NCBI RefSeq assembly: GCF_022179385.1
Contig: NZ_BPQS01000001.1
Span: 248,001-312,000, forward strand
Direction of reading: 5' to 3'
DNA: 64,000 nt
Origin: Methylobacterium longum
GTDB taxonomy: Bacteria > Pseudomonadota > Alphaproteobacteria > Rhizobiales > Beijerinckiaceae
Part shown: positions 50,718 through 60,000 of the stretch, in pieces
Position numbering within the stretch: the stretch's first letter is position 1
Layout: each line of letters begins with the position of its first letter
Program-made: the position numbers and the translations under genes
The notes under the pieces: model-generated
The model's input: the letters and a program-made list of their open reading frames with translations, nothing else
Databases searched by the model: none
What the model was told of the DNA's origin: nothing

Positions 50718-51714
50718 TGAGAACCTCAAGGGGTGGCGCTTCTCCGTCGCCCCGATGATGGACTGGACGGATCGGCACTGCCGAGCCTTTCATCGCGCCC
50801 TCTCGGCCCGCACCCGGCTGTACACCGAGATGGTGACCACGGGCGCGGTGCTGCATGGCCCGCGCGAACGCCTGCTCGGCTTCTCGGAGGTGGAGCACCC
50901 GGTGGCGGTCCAGCTCGGCGGGTCCGATCCGGCGGAGCTGGCCCAGGCCGCGCGGATCGCCGCCGCATTCGGCTACGATGAGGTCAACCTGAACGTCGGC
51001 TGCCCCTCGGATCGCGTGCAGGAGGGGCGCTTCGGCGCCTGCCTGATGCGCGAGCCGGCGCTGGTGGGCGACTGCGTGGCTGCCATGAAGGCGGCCGTCT
51101 CCGTGCCGGTGACGGTGAAGTGCCGGATCGGCGTCGATGACCAGGATCCCGAGGCGGCGCTGGACGCCCTCGCCGACGCGGTCGTGGCCGCGGGCGTCGA
51201 CGGGCTGATCGTCCACGCCCGCAAGGCTTGGCTCCAGGGCTTGTCACCCAAGGAGAACCGCGACGTGCCGCCCCTCGATTACGGCCGGGCGGAAAGGTTG
51301 AAGCGGCGGCACCCGGGGCTGCCAGTCTCGGTCAACGGTGGGTTGCGCGATTTGGATGCCGTGCGGGCGCGGCTCGCCGGGGTGGACGGCGCGATGGTCG
51401 GCCGCGCCGCCTATAGCGAACCGGCGCTGCTCCTCGACGTGGATCCCGTGCTGTTCGGCGTGCCTGCGCCCGCCTCCGACGCCTTCGCGGCGGTGGCGGC
51501 GTTCGAGCCCTACGTGGCGGCCGTCCTCGCCCGGGGCGAGCGCCTGCACGCGGTCACCCGGCACATGCTCGGGCTGTTCAACGGCCGGCCCGGCGCCCGG
51601 GCCTATCGGCGCCACCTCTCGACGCACGGGATGGGACTGGATGCCGACCTCGCGACTCTGCATGCCGCGGTGGCGCTGGTCTCCCGCGCGGCGCCCGAGG
51701 CCCGGGCCGCCTGA
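50695..51714 (+). CDS. dusA: tRNA-dihydrouridine synthase A
   Basis: FMN-dependent reduction of uridines in the tRNA D-loop; 339 residues. The N-terminal SVAPMMDWTDRHCRAF is the family hallmark, NLNVGCPSDRVQEGRFG carries the catalytic cysteine, and the C-terminal helical domain (GLFNGRPGARAYRRHLS) is complete. GTG start at 50695. The 5' end of dusA is a documented integration site for tyrosine-integrase islands, which fits the remnants immediately upstream. Confidence 0.95.
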   Translation: MTGGPKEPENLKGWRFSVAPMMDWTDRHCRAFHRALSARTRLYTEMVTTGAVLHGPRERLLGFSEVEHPVAVQLGGSDPAELAQAARIAAAFGYDEVNLNVGCPSDRVQEGRFGACLMREPALVGDCVAAMKAAVSVPVTVKCRIGVDDQDPEAALDALADAVVAAGVDGLIVHARKAWLQGLSPKENRDVPPLDYGRAERLKRRHPGLPVSVNGGLRDLDAVRARLAGVDGAMVGRAAYSEPALLLDVDPVLFGVPAPASDAFAAVAAFEPYVAAVLARGERLHAVTRHMLGLFNGRPGARAYRRHLSTHGMGLDADLATLHAAVALVSRAAPEARAA

Positions 51715-51724
51715 GGTGCCAGCC

Positions 51725-52417
51725 TCAGGGGCGCCGCAGGATCAGGCGGTCGCCCCGGACCTCGTAGCCTGAGAGCCGCGTCAGGAAGGTCTGGCCGAGG
51801 AGGTTCGCGGAGAGCGCCCCGGGCTTGGCCACCATGGCGTTCACCCGGCGCTCGGTGATCGTGCCGACAGCGAGCGAATCGAGCTGGATCGGCGCCGCGT
51901 AGGTGATGCCGTTGGCGGTGGAGACGCGGGCGGTGAACGCGGACGGTGCCGGCGTGAGACCGAGGGTGGCGGCGTTCTCGGCGGTCAGCACCACGCTGCT
52001 TGCCCCGGTATCGAACAGGAAGGGCTGCACTCGGCCGTTGACCTCGGCCTCCACCCGGAAGTCGCCGTCCGCCCGCCGGGTGATAGTAACGGACCCGTCT
52101 CCGTCCGAGGTGGCTGTCCCGGGCCGCAGGTCACCGAGCACGCGGGCGCTCACGCCTTGGATCCGGTCCCGGTAGGTGTAGCCGATCACCAGCGTGAGGC
52201 CGATCAGCGCCCAGGCCAGGAGCGCCTGCAGGTTCGCGCCGAGCCGGGCCGTGAAGGACCGCCAGAACCCGGCCACCACCAGGAGCAGGATCGTGCCGGT
52301 CCAGGCGAGGTTGGCCAGCTGATCGGGCTCGATCACGCCGCCGATGCTGTCGCTGCCGTCGCTGAGGATCAGAGCGACGAGGACGAGGGCGATCGCGGCG
52401 AGCCCGAGATAGATCAT
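51725..52417 (-). CDS. Clan AA retropepsin-like aspartic protease
   Basis: A 230-residue membrane protein with three N-terminal hydrophobic helices (about 1-20, 35-52, 65-82) and a C-terminal single-domain aspartic protease fold with FLFDTGASSVVLT active-site motif. Bacterial members are membrane-tethered proteases of unknown substrate. ATG 52417 overlaps the upstream DUF1289 stop by four bases, so the two are co-translated. Confidence 0.88.
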   Translation of the reverse strand: MIYLGLAAIALVLVALILSDGSDSIGGVIEPDQLANLAWTGTILLLVVAGFWRSFTARLGANLQALLAWALIGLTLVIGYTYRDRIQGVSARVLGDLRPGTATSDGDGSVTITRRADGDFRVEAEVNGRVQPFLFDTGASSVVLTAENAATLGLTPAPSAFTARVSTANGITYAAPIQLDSLAVGTITERRVNAMVAKPGALSANLLGQTFLTRLSGYEVRGDRLILRRP

Positions 52418-52626
52418 GACGGCAGCGGTTCTTCGAGTGGCATGAGGCCGGCCTCGCGCATCCGGGCATCCAGCCCGGCCATGAGGGTGCGGCGCTGCGC
52501 CTCCGAGAGCGAGCCCCAGGCGGCGATCTCGTCTCGGGTCCGCCCGCAGCCGCAACACAGGCCGGTCGCCGCGTCGAGCACGCAGACCTTGGTACAGGGT
52601 GAGGAGGGCTTCGGAACGGGCGACAT
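52414..52626 (-). CDS. DUF1289 family protein
   Basis: A 70-residue protein beginning MSPVPKPSSPCTKVCVLD with the DUF1289 pattern: Cys residues in PCTKVC and GLCCGCGRTRDEI, likely binding a metal, followed by the conserved WGSLSEAQR helix. Function unknown; DUF1289 genes commonly sit beside aspartic-protease or oxidoreductase genes. Coupled to the protease gene. Confidence 0.9.
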   Translation of the reverse strand: MSPVPKPSSPCTKVCVLDAATGLCCGCGRTRDEIAAWGSLSEAQRRTLMAGLDARMREAGLMPLEEPLPS

Positions 52627-52678
52627 CGAAAAACCTTGGCCGGGGGATCGTGGCCGGGTCATGGCCTGGGACGCGTCC

Positions 52679-53503
52679 TCAACTCGCCACCGCCGCCACC
52701 AGGGCCAGCAGGGCGGCGATGTCGGCGACTTGCTGGCAGGCGCCGATCACATCCCCGGTCTGCCCGCCGATCTTCGCGCGCGCCAGCCAAGTCAGGACCA
52801 GCGCGGCGAGGCCCGCCCACAGGATCATCAGCGCGACGCCACCGAAGGGGAGGCCGAGGGGCAGGGCCGCCAGCGCCAGCGCCAGACCGAGGGCGCAGGC
52901 CGTGGCGAGGCTCGCCCGGTTCGGACGGCCCACCGCGGCGGACAGGCCACCCGGCCGCGCCGGCGGCAGCAGCACCATCGGCGCGAGGGCGGCGACCCGC
53001 GACAGCGCCGCGGCCAGGATCAGGCCGGTCAGGGCCGCGTAGCCGGTCCGGTCGAGGAGCGTCGCCAGGGCGCCGATCCGCAGGGCCAGCGCCAGCACCA
53101 GGGCCACGCCCCCGTAAGTGCCGATCCGGCTGTCGCGCATGATCTCCAGGCGGCGCTCCCGGGTCGCGCCGCCGCCGAAACCGTCCGCCACATCGGCGAG
53201 CCCGTCCTCGTGGAGCGCCCCGGTGGCCACCAACAGGGCCGCGACGGCGAGCGTCGCGGCCAGGAACGGTCCCAGGCCGATACGCCAGCCGCCTGCCAGC
53301 ACCAGCGCGGCCGGGAGGGCCAGGATCAGGCCGGCCAGCGGCAGCATCCGCGGCAGGGTGGTGAAGTCGGGGCTGCGGTGCGGGTCCGGCTCGCCGGGCA
53401 GTTGCGGCACCGGCAGGCGGGAGTAGAAGCGCAGGCACCCGGCGAGGTCGTAGAGGGCGCCGCGCCCGGGCCAGTCGGCCTCCCCGCCGGTCTGCCTGTC
53501 CAT
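52679..53503 (-). CDS. cobS: Adenosylcobinamide-GDP ribazoletransferase (cobalamin synthase)
   Basis: Membrane enzyme joining adenosylcobinamide-GDP and alpha-ribazole in the last steps of vitamin B12 assembly; 274 residues with about six helices. The family motif GALHEDGLADVADGFGGG is present, followed by RIGTYGG. Start MDRQTGGEADW at 53503. Divergent from cobT, the enzyme that makes its alpha-ribazole phosphate precursor. No cobalamin riboswitch is visible in the 118-base gap. Confidence 0.94.
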   Translation of the reverse strand: MDRQTGGEADWPGRGALYDLAGCLRFYSRLPVPQLPGEPDPHRSPDFTTLPRMLPLAGLILALPAALVLAGGWRIGLGPFLAATLAVAALLVATGALHEDGLADVADGFGGGATRERRLEIMRDSRIGTYGGVALVLALALRIGALATLLDRTGYAALTGLILAAALSRVAALAPMVLLPPARPGGLSAAVGRPNRASLATACALGLALALAALPLGLPFGGVALMILWAGLAALVLTWLARAKIGGQTGDVIGACQQVADIAALLALVAAVAS

Positions 53504-53621
53504 CGCGGTCTCTCGCATCCGCCCGCCACCGCACATCGGTGGAGCGAGCCGGTGCAGTATAGTCGCTCCGATCCGGCCCCGTCTCCCCGACTGCGGGCGC
53601 CCACAGGAAATCATCGCCGCC

Positions 53622-54674
53622 ATGACAGACCCGGTGACCGCCCCGATGACCCCTCCCGAACCCAGCCCCTTCGACGACATCCGCAACCTGCTGAAGGCGA
53701 TGCCGGGTCCCGACGCGGAGGCGAAGGCGGCGGTCGCCGCCCGGGACGCCACCCTGACGAAGCCCGCCGGCTCCCTAGGGCGACTGGAAAGCCTCGTGAC
53801 GTGGCTGGCGGCGTGGCAGGGCAAGGCGCCGCCGAGCTTCGACCGGCCGCTGGTCTGCGTCTTCGCCGGCAGCCACGGCGTCACGCGCCGCGGCGTCTCG
53901 GCCTTCCCGGACGCGGTCAACCGGCAGATGCTCGACAATTTCGCCGCCGGCGGCGGGGCGATCAATCAGATCTGCGCGGCCTACGGCCTCGGCTTCAAGG
54001 TGTTCGACCTCGCCCTCGACATGCCCACCGGCGACATCGCGGACGGGCCGGCCCTCGACGAGCGGGCCACCGTCGCGACCATGGCGTTCGGCATGGAGGC
54101 GGTGGCCGCCGGCACCGACTGCCTGGGCATCGGCGAGATGGGCATCGGCAACACCACGGTGGCGGCCGCCCTCTACGCCGCCCTGTTCGGCGGCGAGGCC
54201 GCCCAGTGGGTCGGGCGCGGCACCGGCGTGGACCGGGACGGCCTGTCCCGGAAGGTCGCGGCCGTGGAGGCGGCGCTCGCTCACCATGCCGGGCATCTCG
54301 ACGACCCGCTCCAGGTGCTGGCACGCCTCGGAGGCCGGGAGATCGCCGCCATGGCGGGGGCGATCCTGGCGGCCCGGCTGCAGCGCATCCCGGTGGTGAT
54401 CGACGGCTACGTGGCGACCGCCGCGGCCGCCGTGCTGCACGCCGCCGATCCGAGCGCCCTCGACCATTGCCTGGCCGGCCACGTCTCGGCGGAGGGCGTC
54501 CACGCGGAGGTGCTGGAGCGGCTCGGCCTCGTGCCGCTGCTGGCGCTCGGCATGCGCCTCGGCGAGGCCTCGGGCGCCGGGATGGCGATGGGCCTGCTCA
54601 AGGGCGCGCTCGCCTGCCACACCGGCATGGCGACCTTCGCGCAGGCCGGCGTGTCCGAGAAGGGCGCGGGCTAG
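53622..54674 (+). CDS. cobT: Nicotinate-nucleotide:DMB phosphoribosyltransferase
   Basis: Forms alpha-ribazole 5'-phosphate from nicotinate mononucleotide and dimethylbenzimidazole; 350 residues. CobT hallmarks: TKPAGSLGRLE near the start, FAGSHGVTRRGVSAFP, LGIGEMGIGNTTVAAAL, and the C-terminal AGVSEKGAG with the catalytic Glu. Divergent from cobS; together they form a B12 nucleotide-loop module. Confidence 0.95.
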   Translation: MTDPVTAPMTPPEPSPFDDIRNLLKAMPGPDAEAKAAVAARDATLTKPAGSLGRLESLVTWLAAWQGKAPPSFDRPLVCVFAGSHGVTRRGVSAFPDAVNRQMLDNFAAGGGAINQICAAYGLGFKVFDLALDMPTGDIADGPALDERATVATMAFGMEAVAAGTDCLGIGEMGIGNTTVAAALYAALFGGEAAQWVGRGTGVDRDGLSRKVAAVEAALAHHAGHLDDPLQVLARLGGREIAAMAGAILAARLQRIPVVIDGYVATAAAAVLHAADPSALDHCLAGHVSAEGVHAEVLERLGLVPLLALGMRLGEASGAGMAMGLLKGALACHTGMATFAQAGVSEKGAG

Positions 54675-54702
54675 AGCGGCGGTCCCGTCCGGGCGCTGGA
54701 GA

Positions 54703-56298
54703 TCAGCCGGTCTTCTCGATGTTCCAGAAGAACTGCACCGGCGCCATGACCATGCCCTTGAGCTTCGTGCTGACGGCCATCGGCTGCTGCACGAGGCCCG
54801 CGGGCGCGTAGGGTACGACCTCGAAGGCGCGCTCCTCGATGCGGGCGGCGAGAGCCTTCTGCTGGGCCTCGTCGCCGGTGGCGATCCACGCGCTGCGCAG
54901 CGTCTCCAGCGTCGGGTCGTCCGGCCAGCCGAACCACGCGGCCTGACCGTTGGCCCGGATCAGCGGGTGGAGGGCCGGGTTCAGCACGTCCGCCCCGGAC
55001 CACAGCGTGTGGAACAGCGACCAGCCGCCGGCCTCGACCGGCCCGCGGTTGCCGCGGCGGGCGATGAAGCTGCCCCAGTCGGTGGAGACCAGATCGACGT
55101 TCATCCCGAGCTGCTTCAGCAGGTCCTGGGTCACCAGCGACTGATTGTAGGCGATCGGCTGGTCGGCCGGGGCCAGCAGCACCACGCGCTCGCCCTTGTA
55201 GCCGGCCTGGGCCAGCATCGCCTTGGCCTTGGCGAGGTCCCCCTGCAGAGCGGCGGCCCCGCCGGCGCCGGTCGACATCGGCGAGCCCGGCGTGAAAAAG
55301 GTCTTGGCCTCCCGGTAGTATTCGGGGCTGCCGACCACCGCCTGCATGTAGTCGTCCTGTTTCATGGCCATCATCACGGCCCGGCGGATCTCGGGATTGT
55401 TGAAGGGCGGCTGCGTGTGGTTGAACCGCATCAGCAGGATCAGCCCGAGCGGCACGTTGCGGATCTCGATCCCGGGCTTGCCCTTGAGGACGGGGATCAG
55501 GTCGATCGCGGGCTGCTCGTACCAGTCGACCGCCCCCTGGATCATCGCGCCCACCGCCGCCGAGGCCTCGGTGATGGCGAGCCACTCGATCCGGTCGACC
55601 TTGGCGACCTTGCCGCCGGCCGCCCAGGAGGGCGCCTCCTCGCGGGGACGGTAGCCGGCGTGGCGGGTGTAGATTGCGTTCTGGCCGGGGATCCATTCCC
55701 GCGCCTCGAAGCGCCAGGGCCCGGAGCCCATGGCGTCGGCGATCGGCTTGGAGGCGTCCTGCAGCGCGATGCGCTCCGGCATGATGAAGGGCACGTTGGA
55801 GGACAGCTTGCCGAGCGCCGCCGGGAGGAGGGGGAACGGCTTCTTCAACGCGATGGTGAAGGTCCGCGCGTCCTCCTGGCCGTACGCCTCCACGAAGCCC
55901 GCCAGGGTCTGGCCGAAGGCGTCCCGCTTGGACCAGCGCGCCACCGAGGCGATGCAGTCCTTGGCCTCGACGGGGGCGCCGTCGTGGAAGCTGAGGCCGT
56001 CGCGGAGGTGGAAGGTCCAGCGCAGGCCGTCGGGCGCGACCTGCCAGTCGCTGACCATCTGGGGCTGGATCCGGAAGTTCTCGTCGGTGGCGAACAACGT
56101 GTCGTAGACGAGATAGCCGTGGTTGCGGATGACGTAGCTCGTGGCGACGATGGGATCGAGGGACGGCAGGGGCGTCGACGGGATGAAGCGCAGCACGCTG
56201 CCGGCGCCGGGCTGGGCCCGGGCGAGGTACGGGCGGCCGATGCTGGCGGCGGCCGCGCAGGCGGTCCCGGCCAGAAGCTGGCGACGGTGAAGCGTCAT
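54703..56298 (-). CDS. ABC transporter substrate-binding protein, peptide/nickel type
   Basis: A 531-residue SBP_bac_5-family periplasmic binding protein. The N-terminus HRRQLLAGTACAAAA looks like a twin-arginine-type signal. The body has the family pattern SLDPIVATSYVIRNHGYLVYD and WTFHLRDGLSFHDGAPVEAKD. No permease or ATPase genes are next to it. ATG 56298 with AGAGGGG upstream is preferred over TTG 56307. A GntR-type operator lies upstream, linking it to the next two genes. Confidence 0.9.
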   Translation of the reverse strand: MTLHRRQLLAGTACAAAASIGRPYLARAQPGAGSVLRFIPSTPLPSLDPIVATSYVIRNHGYLVYDTLFATDENFRIQPQMVSDWQVAPDGLRWTFHLRDGLSFHDGAPVEAKDCIASVARWSKRDAFGQTLAGFVEAYGQEDARTFTIALKKPFPLLPAALGKLSSNVPFIMPERIALQDASKPIADAMGSGPWRFEAREWIPGQNAIYTRHAGYRPREEAPSWAAGGKVAKVDRIEWLAITEASAAVGAMIQGAVDWYEQPAIDLIPVLKGKPGIEIRNVPLGLILLMRFNHTQPPFNNPEIRRAVMMAMKQDDYMQAVVGSPEYYREAKTFFTPGSPMSTGAGGAAALQGDLAKAKAMLAQAGYKGERVVLLAPADQPIAYNQSLVTQDLLKQLGMNVDLVSTDWGSFIARRGNRGPVEAGGWSLFHTLWSGADVLNPALHPLIRANGQAAWFGWPDDPTLETLRSAWIATGDEAQQKALAARIEERAFEVVPYAPAGLVQQPMAVSTKLKGMVMAPVQFFWNIEKTG

Positions 56299-56340
56299 CG
56301 CGGGCAACCCCTCTGCTATACAGGGCCCCCGAGGCCCGCT

Positions 56341-56354
56341 GGATTTTATACAAT
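56341..56354. promoter_or_regulatory. GntR operator candidate, left site
   Basis: GGATTTTATACAAT, the reverse complement of the core of 57087-57102, lies between the binding-protein gene and the divergent GntR gene. Confidence 0.6.
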
Positions 56355-56419
56355 TTCAACACCGGGGCCTCCCCGTCAAGGGCCCCGACCACGACCGGGC
56401 CCGACGGTGGAGCGAGACG

Positions 56420-57097
56420 ATGAAGAACCGGACCATCGCGGGTTCGATCGGATCCGAGATCCGGCGGCGCATCCTCGACGGGCGCTATCCGGCCGGGTCC
56501 CAGCTGCGCCAGGACGGCCTCGCGACGGAATTCGGCGCCAGCCGCATCCCGGTACGGGAAGCCCTGTTCCAGCTCGAAGCCGAGGGCCTGGTGCGAATCC
56601 ACCCGCACCGCGGGGCGACGGTGGCGCCGCTCTCGCCGGCGGACGCGGCCGAGGCCCTCGAACTCAGGGGCACCCTGGAGCCCCGGCTCCTATCCCTGTC
56701 GGCCCCGCGCCTCACCGCCGAGGATTTCGCGCGGGCCGACGCTCTGCTGGAGGATTACGCCGCGGCATTGCGCGACGGCGCGACGGCGCGCTGGGGCGCC
56801 CTCAACACGGATCTGCACCTCCTCCTCTACGGCCAGGCCGAGCGCCCCCGAGCCCTCGCCCTCGTCGGCTCCCTCCTGGCCGAGTGCGACCGCTACACCC
56901 GCCTACAGCTGTCAACGGACAACGCCGAGTTGGAACGGGCCGACCGCGAGCACCGCGAGATCGTCCGGCTGTGCCGGAACGGCCACGTCTCGGCCGCCTG
57001 CGCCCTCCTGACCGACCATATCGACCACGTCGCCGCCGCGCTGATGGCCTTCCTCGGCGAGACTTCAGGGCTGACGAAATCGGCCGGGATTGTATAA
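56420..57097 (+). CDS. GntR-family transcriptional regulator (FCD subfamily)
   Basis: A 225-residue regulator: winged helix at 1-75 (IRRRILDGRYPAGSQLRQDGLA, ASRIPVREALFQLEAEGLV) and an FCD ligand domain with metal/ligand histidines (NTDLHLLLYG, DREHREIV, DHIDHVAAAL). Such regulators sense small organic acids. Matching palindromic sites flank the gene, so it probably controls both the binding protein and the DapA-like gene. Confidence 0.92.
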   Translation: MKNRTIAGSIGSEIRRRILDGRYPAGSQLRQDGLATEFGASRIPVREALFQLEAEGLVRIHPHRGATVAPLSPADAAEALELRGTLEPRLLSLSAPRLTAEDFARADALLEDYAAALRDGATARWGALNTDLHLLLYGQAERPRALALVGSLLAECDRYTRLQLSTDNAELERADREHREIVRLCRNGHVSAACALLTDHIDHVAAALMAFLGETSGLTKSAGIV

Positions 57098-57102
57098 AAT
57101 CC
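57087..57102. promoter_or_regulatory. GntR operator candidate, right site
   Basis: GGATTGTATAAAATCC, an imperfect palindrome overlapping the gntR stop codon and about 100 bases before the DapA-like gene. Its core recurs inverted at 56341. Confidence 0.6.
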
Positions 57103-57200
57103 TTGCCAGAATCGCACGTCGCTGCCATGGAGAGACACGCCGCCCGGCGCGACCTGCAAGGCCCGCCGGGACGATCCTCCTCCCAGCAGACGAGCCGGCG

Positions 57201-58154
57201 ATGGCCTCCGACCGACACATCTTCTCCGGCACGATCCCCGCCCTGATGACGCCCTGCCGGCCGGATCGGACGCCCGATCTCGACGCCCTCGCGCGGAAGG
57301 GGAAGGACCTCGTCGCCGAAGGGATGTCGGCGGTCGTCTATTGCGGCTCGATGGGCGACTGGCCGCTCCTGAGCGACGAGGAGCGGATGGAAGGCGTCGA
57401 GCGGCTGCTCGCGGCCGGCGTCCCGGTCATCGTCGGGACCGGCGCGCAGAACCCGAAGCGGGCGGCGGCGCTCGCGGCCCACGCCAAGGCGGCCGGCGCC
57501 CACGGCCTGATGATCATCCCGCGGGTGCTGTCGCGCGGCAGCTCGGCGGCGGCGCAGGAGGCTCACTTCTCCGGCATCCTCGAGGCGGCCGTCGACCTGC
57601 CGTCGGTGATCTACAACAGCCCCTATTACGGTTTCGAGACCCGGGCGGAGCTGTTCTTCAGTCTGCGCGGCCGGTACCCGCACCTCGTCGGCTTCAAGGA
57701 GTTCGGGGGCGCGCAGTCGCTCACCTACGCGGCCGAGCACATCACCGGCCAGGCGCCGGACATCACCCTGATGGTCGGGGTGGATACCCAGGTGGTGCAC
57801 GGCTACGTCAATTGCGGCGCCCGGGGCGCCATCACGGGCATCGGCAACGTCCTGCCGCGGGAGGTCCTCCACCTCGTGGCCCTCTGCGAGAAGGCGGCCG
57901 GCGGCGACGTCCCCGCCCGGCGGCGGGCGGAAGAACTCGACGCCGCCCTGGCGATCCTGTCGAGCTTCGACGAGGGGACCGACCTCGTCCTGTACTACAA
58001 GTACCTGATGGTGCTGGAGGGGAACCCGGAATACGCGCTTCACTTCAACGCCACCGACGCTCTGAGCGCCGGCCAGCGCCATTACGCGGAGAACCAGCTG
58101 CGCCTGTTCAAGGCGTGGTACGCGCGGTGGTCGAAGGAGGCCGCCGCGGCCTGA
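57201..58154 (+). CDS. DapA-family aldolase/dehydratase
   Basis: A 317-residue TIM-barrel class I aldolase of the dihydrodipicolinate-synthase family. The Schiff-base lysine is in VGFKEFGG, the catalytic tyrosine in VIYNSPYYGF. The usual GTTGE motif is CGSMGDWPLL, so it is not canonical DapA; the substrate is probably another keto acid brought in by the neighbouring transport and control genes. ATG 57201 fits the barrel start. Confidence 0.88.
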   Translation: MASDRHIFSGTIPALMTPCRPDRTPDLDALARKGKDLVAEGMSAVVYCGSMGDWPLLSDEERMEGVERLLAAGVPVIVGTGAQNPKRAAALAAHAKAAGAHGLMIIPRVLSRGSSAAAQEAHFSGILEAAVDLPSVIYNSPYYGFETRAELFFSLRGRYPHLVGFKEFGGAQSLTYAAEHITGQAPDITLMVGVDTQVVHGYVNCGARGAITGIGNVLPREVLHLVALCEKAAGGDVPARRRAEELDAALAILSSFDEGTDLVLYYKYLMVLEGNPEYALHFNATDALSAGQRHYAENQLRLFKAWYARWSKEAAAA

Positions 58155-58255
58155 TCCGCCGCCGCCGCGGCACGCAGGGCAGCCCGCCTTTGCGCGGGAC
58201 GGCCCGTCGGCGCTATGGCGGGTGCGAGATCGGCCACATCCCGCGAATCCCGCCC

Positions 58256-58612
58256 ATGAAGATCACCCAAGCCTTCACCTTCGAGGCGGCCCACCGGCTG
58301 CCGAACGTGCCCGAGACCCACCGCTGCCACCGGATGCACGGGCATTCCTACCGGGTCGAGCTGACGGTCGCCGGCCCGGTCGATCCCCACACCGGCTGGG
58401 TAATCGACTTCTACGACATCGAGTCGATCTTCGGCCCGCTGCTGGCGCGGCTCGACCATCACTGCCTCAACGAGATCGAGGGGCTGGAAAACCCGACCGC
58501 CGAGAACATCGCGGCCTGGATCTGGCAGCGCCTGCGGCCGGACCTGCCGGGCCTCGCGCGGGTGCGGATCGCCGAGACTCCGATGTCCTGGGCTGAGTAC
58601 GATGGCGAGTGA
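58256..58612 (+). CDS. queD: 6-carboxy-tetrahydropterin synthase
   Basis: Second step of queuosine/preQ0 synthesis; 118 residues. Zinc histidines are in FEAAHRLP and [12 protein letters not shown], and the nearby Cys in RCHRMHG matches the catalytic position. It overlaps queC by eleven bases, so the two are coupled. No preQ1 riboswitch is visible in the leader. Confidence 0.94.
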   Translation: MKITQAFTFEAAHRLPNVPETHRCHRMHGHSYRVELTVAGPVDPHTGWVIDFYDIESIFGPLLARLDHHCLNEIEGLENPTAENIAAWIWQRLRPDLPGLARVRIAETPMSWAEYDGE

Positions 58613-59321
58613 GGCCGCGATCACCGGGGACCGCGCCGCGCTGGTGCTGTTCTCCGGGGGCCAGGATTCGGCCACCTGCCTCGCCTGGGCGCTCGACCGG
58701 TTCGAGCACGTCGAGACGCTCGGCTTCGATTACGGGCAGCGCCACCGGGTCGAGCTCGACCGCCGTGCGGCCCTGCGGGCGGGCACGACGAGTCTCAACC
58801 CCGCCTGGACCGGGCGGCTCGGCGAGGACCATACGGTCGCGCTCGACGCCCTGGGAAAAATCTCCGAGACGGCGCTGACCCGGGAGGCTGCGATCGGCTA
58901 CGAGGCCTCGGGCCTGCCCAACACCTTCGTGCCCGGCCGGAACCTCGTGTTCCTGACCTTCGCGGCGGCGCTCGCCTACCGGCGAGGCCTCCGGCACGTG
59001 GTCGGCGGCATGTGCGAGACCGACTATTCCGGCTACCCGGATTGCCGCGACGACACGATCAAGGCCCTTCAGGTGGCGCTCAACCTCGGGATGGAGCGGC
59101 GCTTCGTGCTCCACACGCCGCTGATGTGGCTCGACAAGGCGCAGACCTGGAGCCTCACCGAGACTCTTGGCGGTCGGGCGCTGGTCGAGCTGATCGTCGA
59201 GGAGAGCCACACCTGCTACCTCGGCGAGCGCGGGCAGCGCCATCCCTGGGGTTACGGCTGCGGGACCTGCCCGGCCTGCCGGCTGCGAGCGGACGGTTAC
59301 GCGCGCTTCACTGCGGCCTGA
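58602..59321 (+). CDS. queC: 7-cyano-7-deazaguanine synthase
   Basis: Makes preQ0 from carboxydeazaguanine with ATP and ammonia; 239 residues. The PP-loop is [11 protein letters not shown], with PGRNLVF and the zinc-binding cysteines in ESHTCYLGE and [11 protein letters not shown] at the end. Translationally coupled to queD. The third preQ0 gene queE is not in the window. Confidence 0.95.
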   Translation: MASEAAITGDRAALVLFSGGQDSATCLAWALDRFEHVETLGFDYGQRHRVELDRRAALRAGTTSLNPAWTGRLGEDHTVALDALGKISETALTREAAIGYEASGLPNTFVPGRNLVFLTFAAALAYRRGLRHVVGGMCETDYSGYPDCRDDTIKALQVALNLGMERRFVLHTPLMWLDKAQTWSLTETLGGRALVELIVEESHTCYLGERGQRHPWGYGCGTCPACRLRADGYARFTAA

Positions 59322-59874
59322 GCCCGTCCACCAGCACCGCCAGCGTTCCCCGGAAGGCGTCGGGGCTCGCGAACAGCCGTTCCATCAGCAGCGCCCCTTC
59401 CAGCGTCGCGATGACGTAGCGGGCGAGCGACGCCGGATCCGCGCCGCCGCGCACGCTGCCGTCCGCCTGACCCGCGCGCAGGATCGTCTCCAGCCACGCG
59501 AGGTGATCGGCGAAGAAGGCCGCGATATCCCGGCGCAGGCGCTCGGGCAGGACCTCGCCCTCGATGGCCAGCGCCGCGCACAGGCAGCCGAGACCCTGCT
59601 CGACGCCGCCGAGGTAGAGCCGGCCGTAGGCCGCGACCCGGCCCGGCCCGTCCGGGACATCGGCACGGATCGCCTCCAGGGCGGCGGCGTAGCGGGCCGC
59701 GTAGGCCGCCACCAGGGCGGCGCCGAGATCGACTTTCGTGGGGAAGTGGTGGTGGATGCTCGCCTTGCGGATGCCCACCGCCGCCGCGAGGTCAGCGTAG
59801 CTGAAGCCGGCATAGCCGCGTCCCCGGACCAGAGTCTCGGCCTGCATCAGCAGCTCGGCGCGGGTATCCCTCAT
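59308..59874 (-). CDS. TetR-family repressor
   Basis: A 188-residue regulator with an N-terminal TetR helix-turn-helix ([32 protein letters not shown]) and a ligand-binding C-terminus containing a Cys pair ([12 protein letters not shown]) of the kind seen in NemR-like electrophile or aldehyde sensors. Divergent from the quinoprotein relay genes with its probable operator over their promoter. The 3' end overlaps queC slightly. Confidence 0.9.
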   Translation of the reverse strand: MRDTRAELLMQAETLVRGRGYAGFSYADLAAAVGIRKASIHHHFPTKVDLGAALVAAYAARYAAALEAIRADVPDGPGRVAAYGRLYLGGVEQGLGCLCAALAIEGEVLPERLRRDIAAFFADHLAWLETILRAGQADGSVRGGADPASLARYVIATLEGALLMERLFASPDAFRGTLAVLVDGLRPQ

Positions 59875-59941
59875 CGCGGCGATCGTCGCTCCGGCTCACG
59901 GGAATGTGGGGCCGGCCGCGATCCCCACCGCGGCTCGCCCC

Positions 59942-59976
59942 TTGACGGAGTCGCAATCTACCTACTTAATGGTAGG
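59942..59976 (+). promoter_or_regulatory. Promoter with TetR-type operator for the quinoprotein relay genes
   Basis: A -35-like TTGACG (59942-59947), a 17-base gap and a -10-like CTTAAT (59965-59970) make a good promoter. CCTACTTAATGGTAGG (59961-59976), a palindrome with 5-bp arms, covers the -10. AGGAGG follows at 59988. Confidence 0.65.
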
Positions 59977-60000
59977 CAATCAAGATCAGGAGGAAGCGGC

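Noticed and set aside
53504..53621. Cobalamin riboswitch between cobS and cobT
   Set aside because: The gap is too short and lacks the conserved B12-box sequence.
58155..58255. preQ1 riboswitch before queD
   Set aside because: No matching stem or A-rich tail is visible in the leader.
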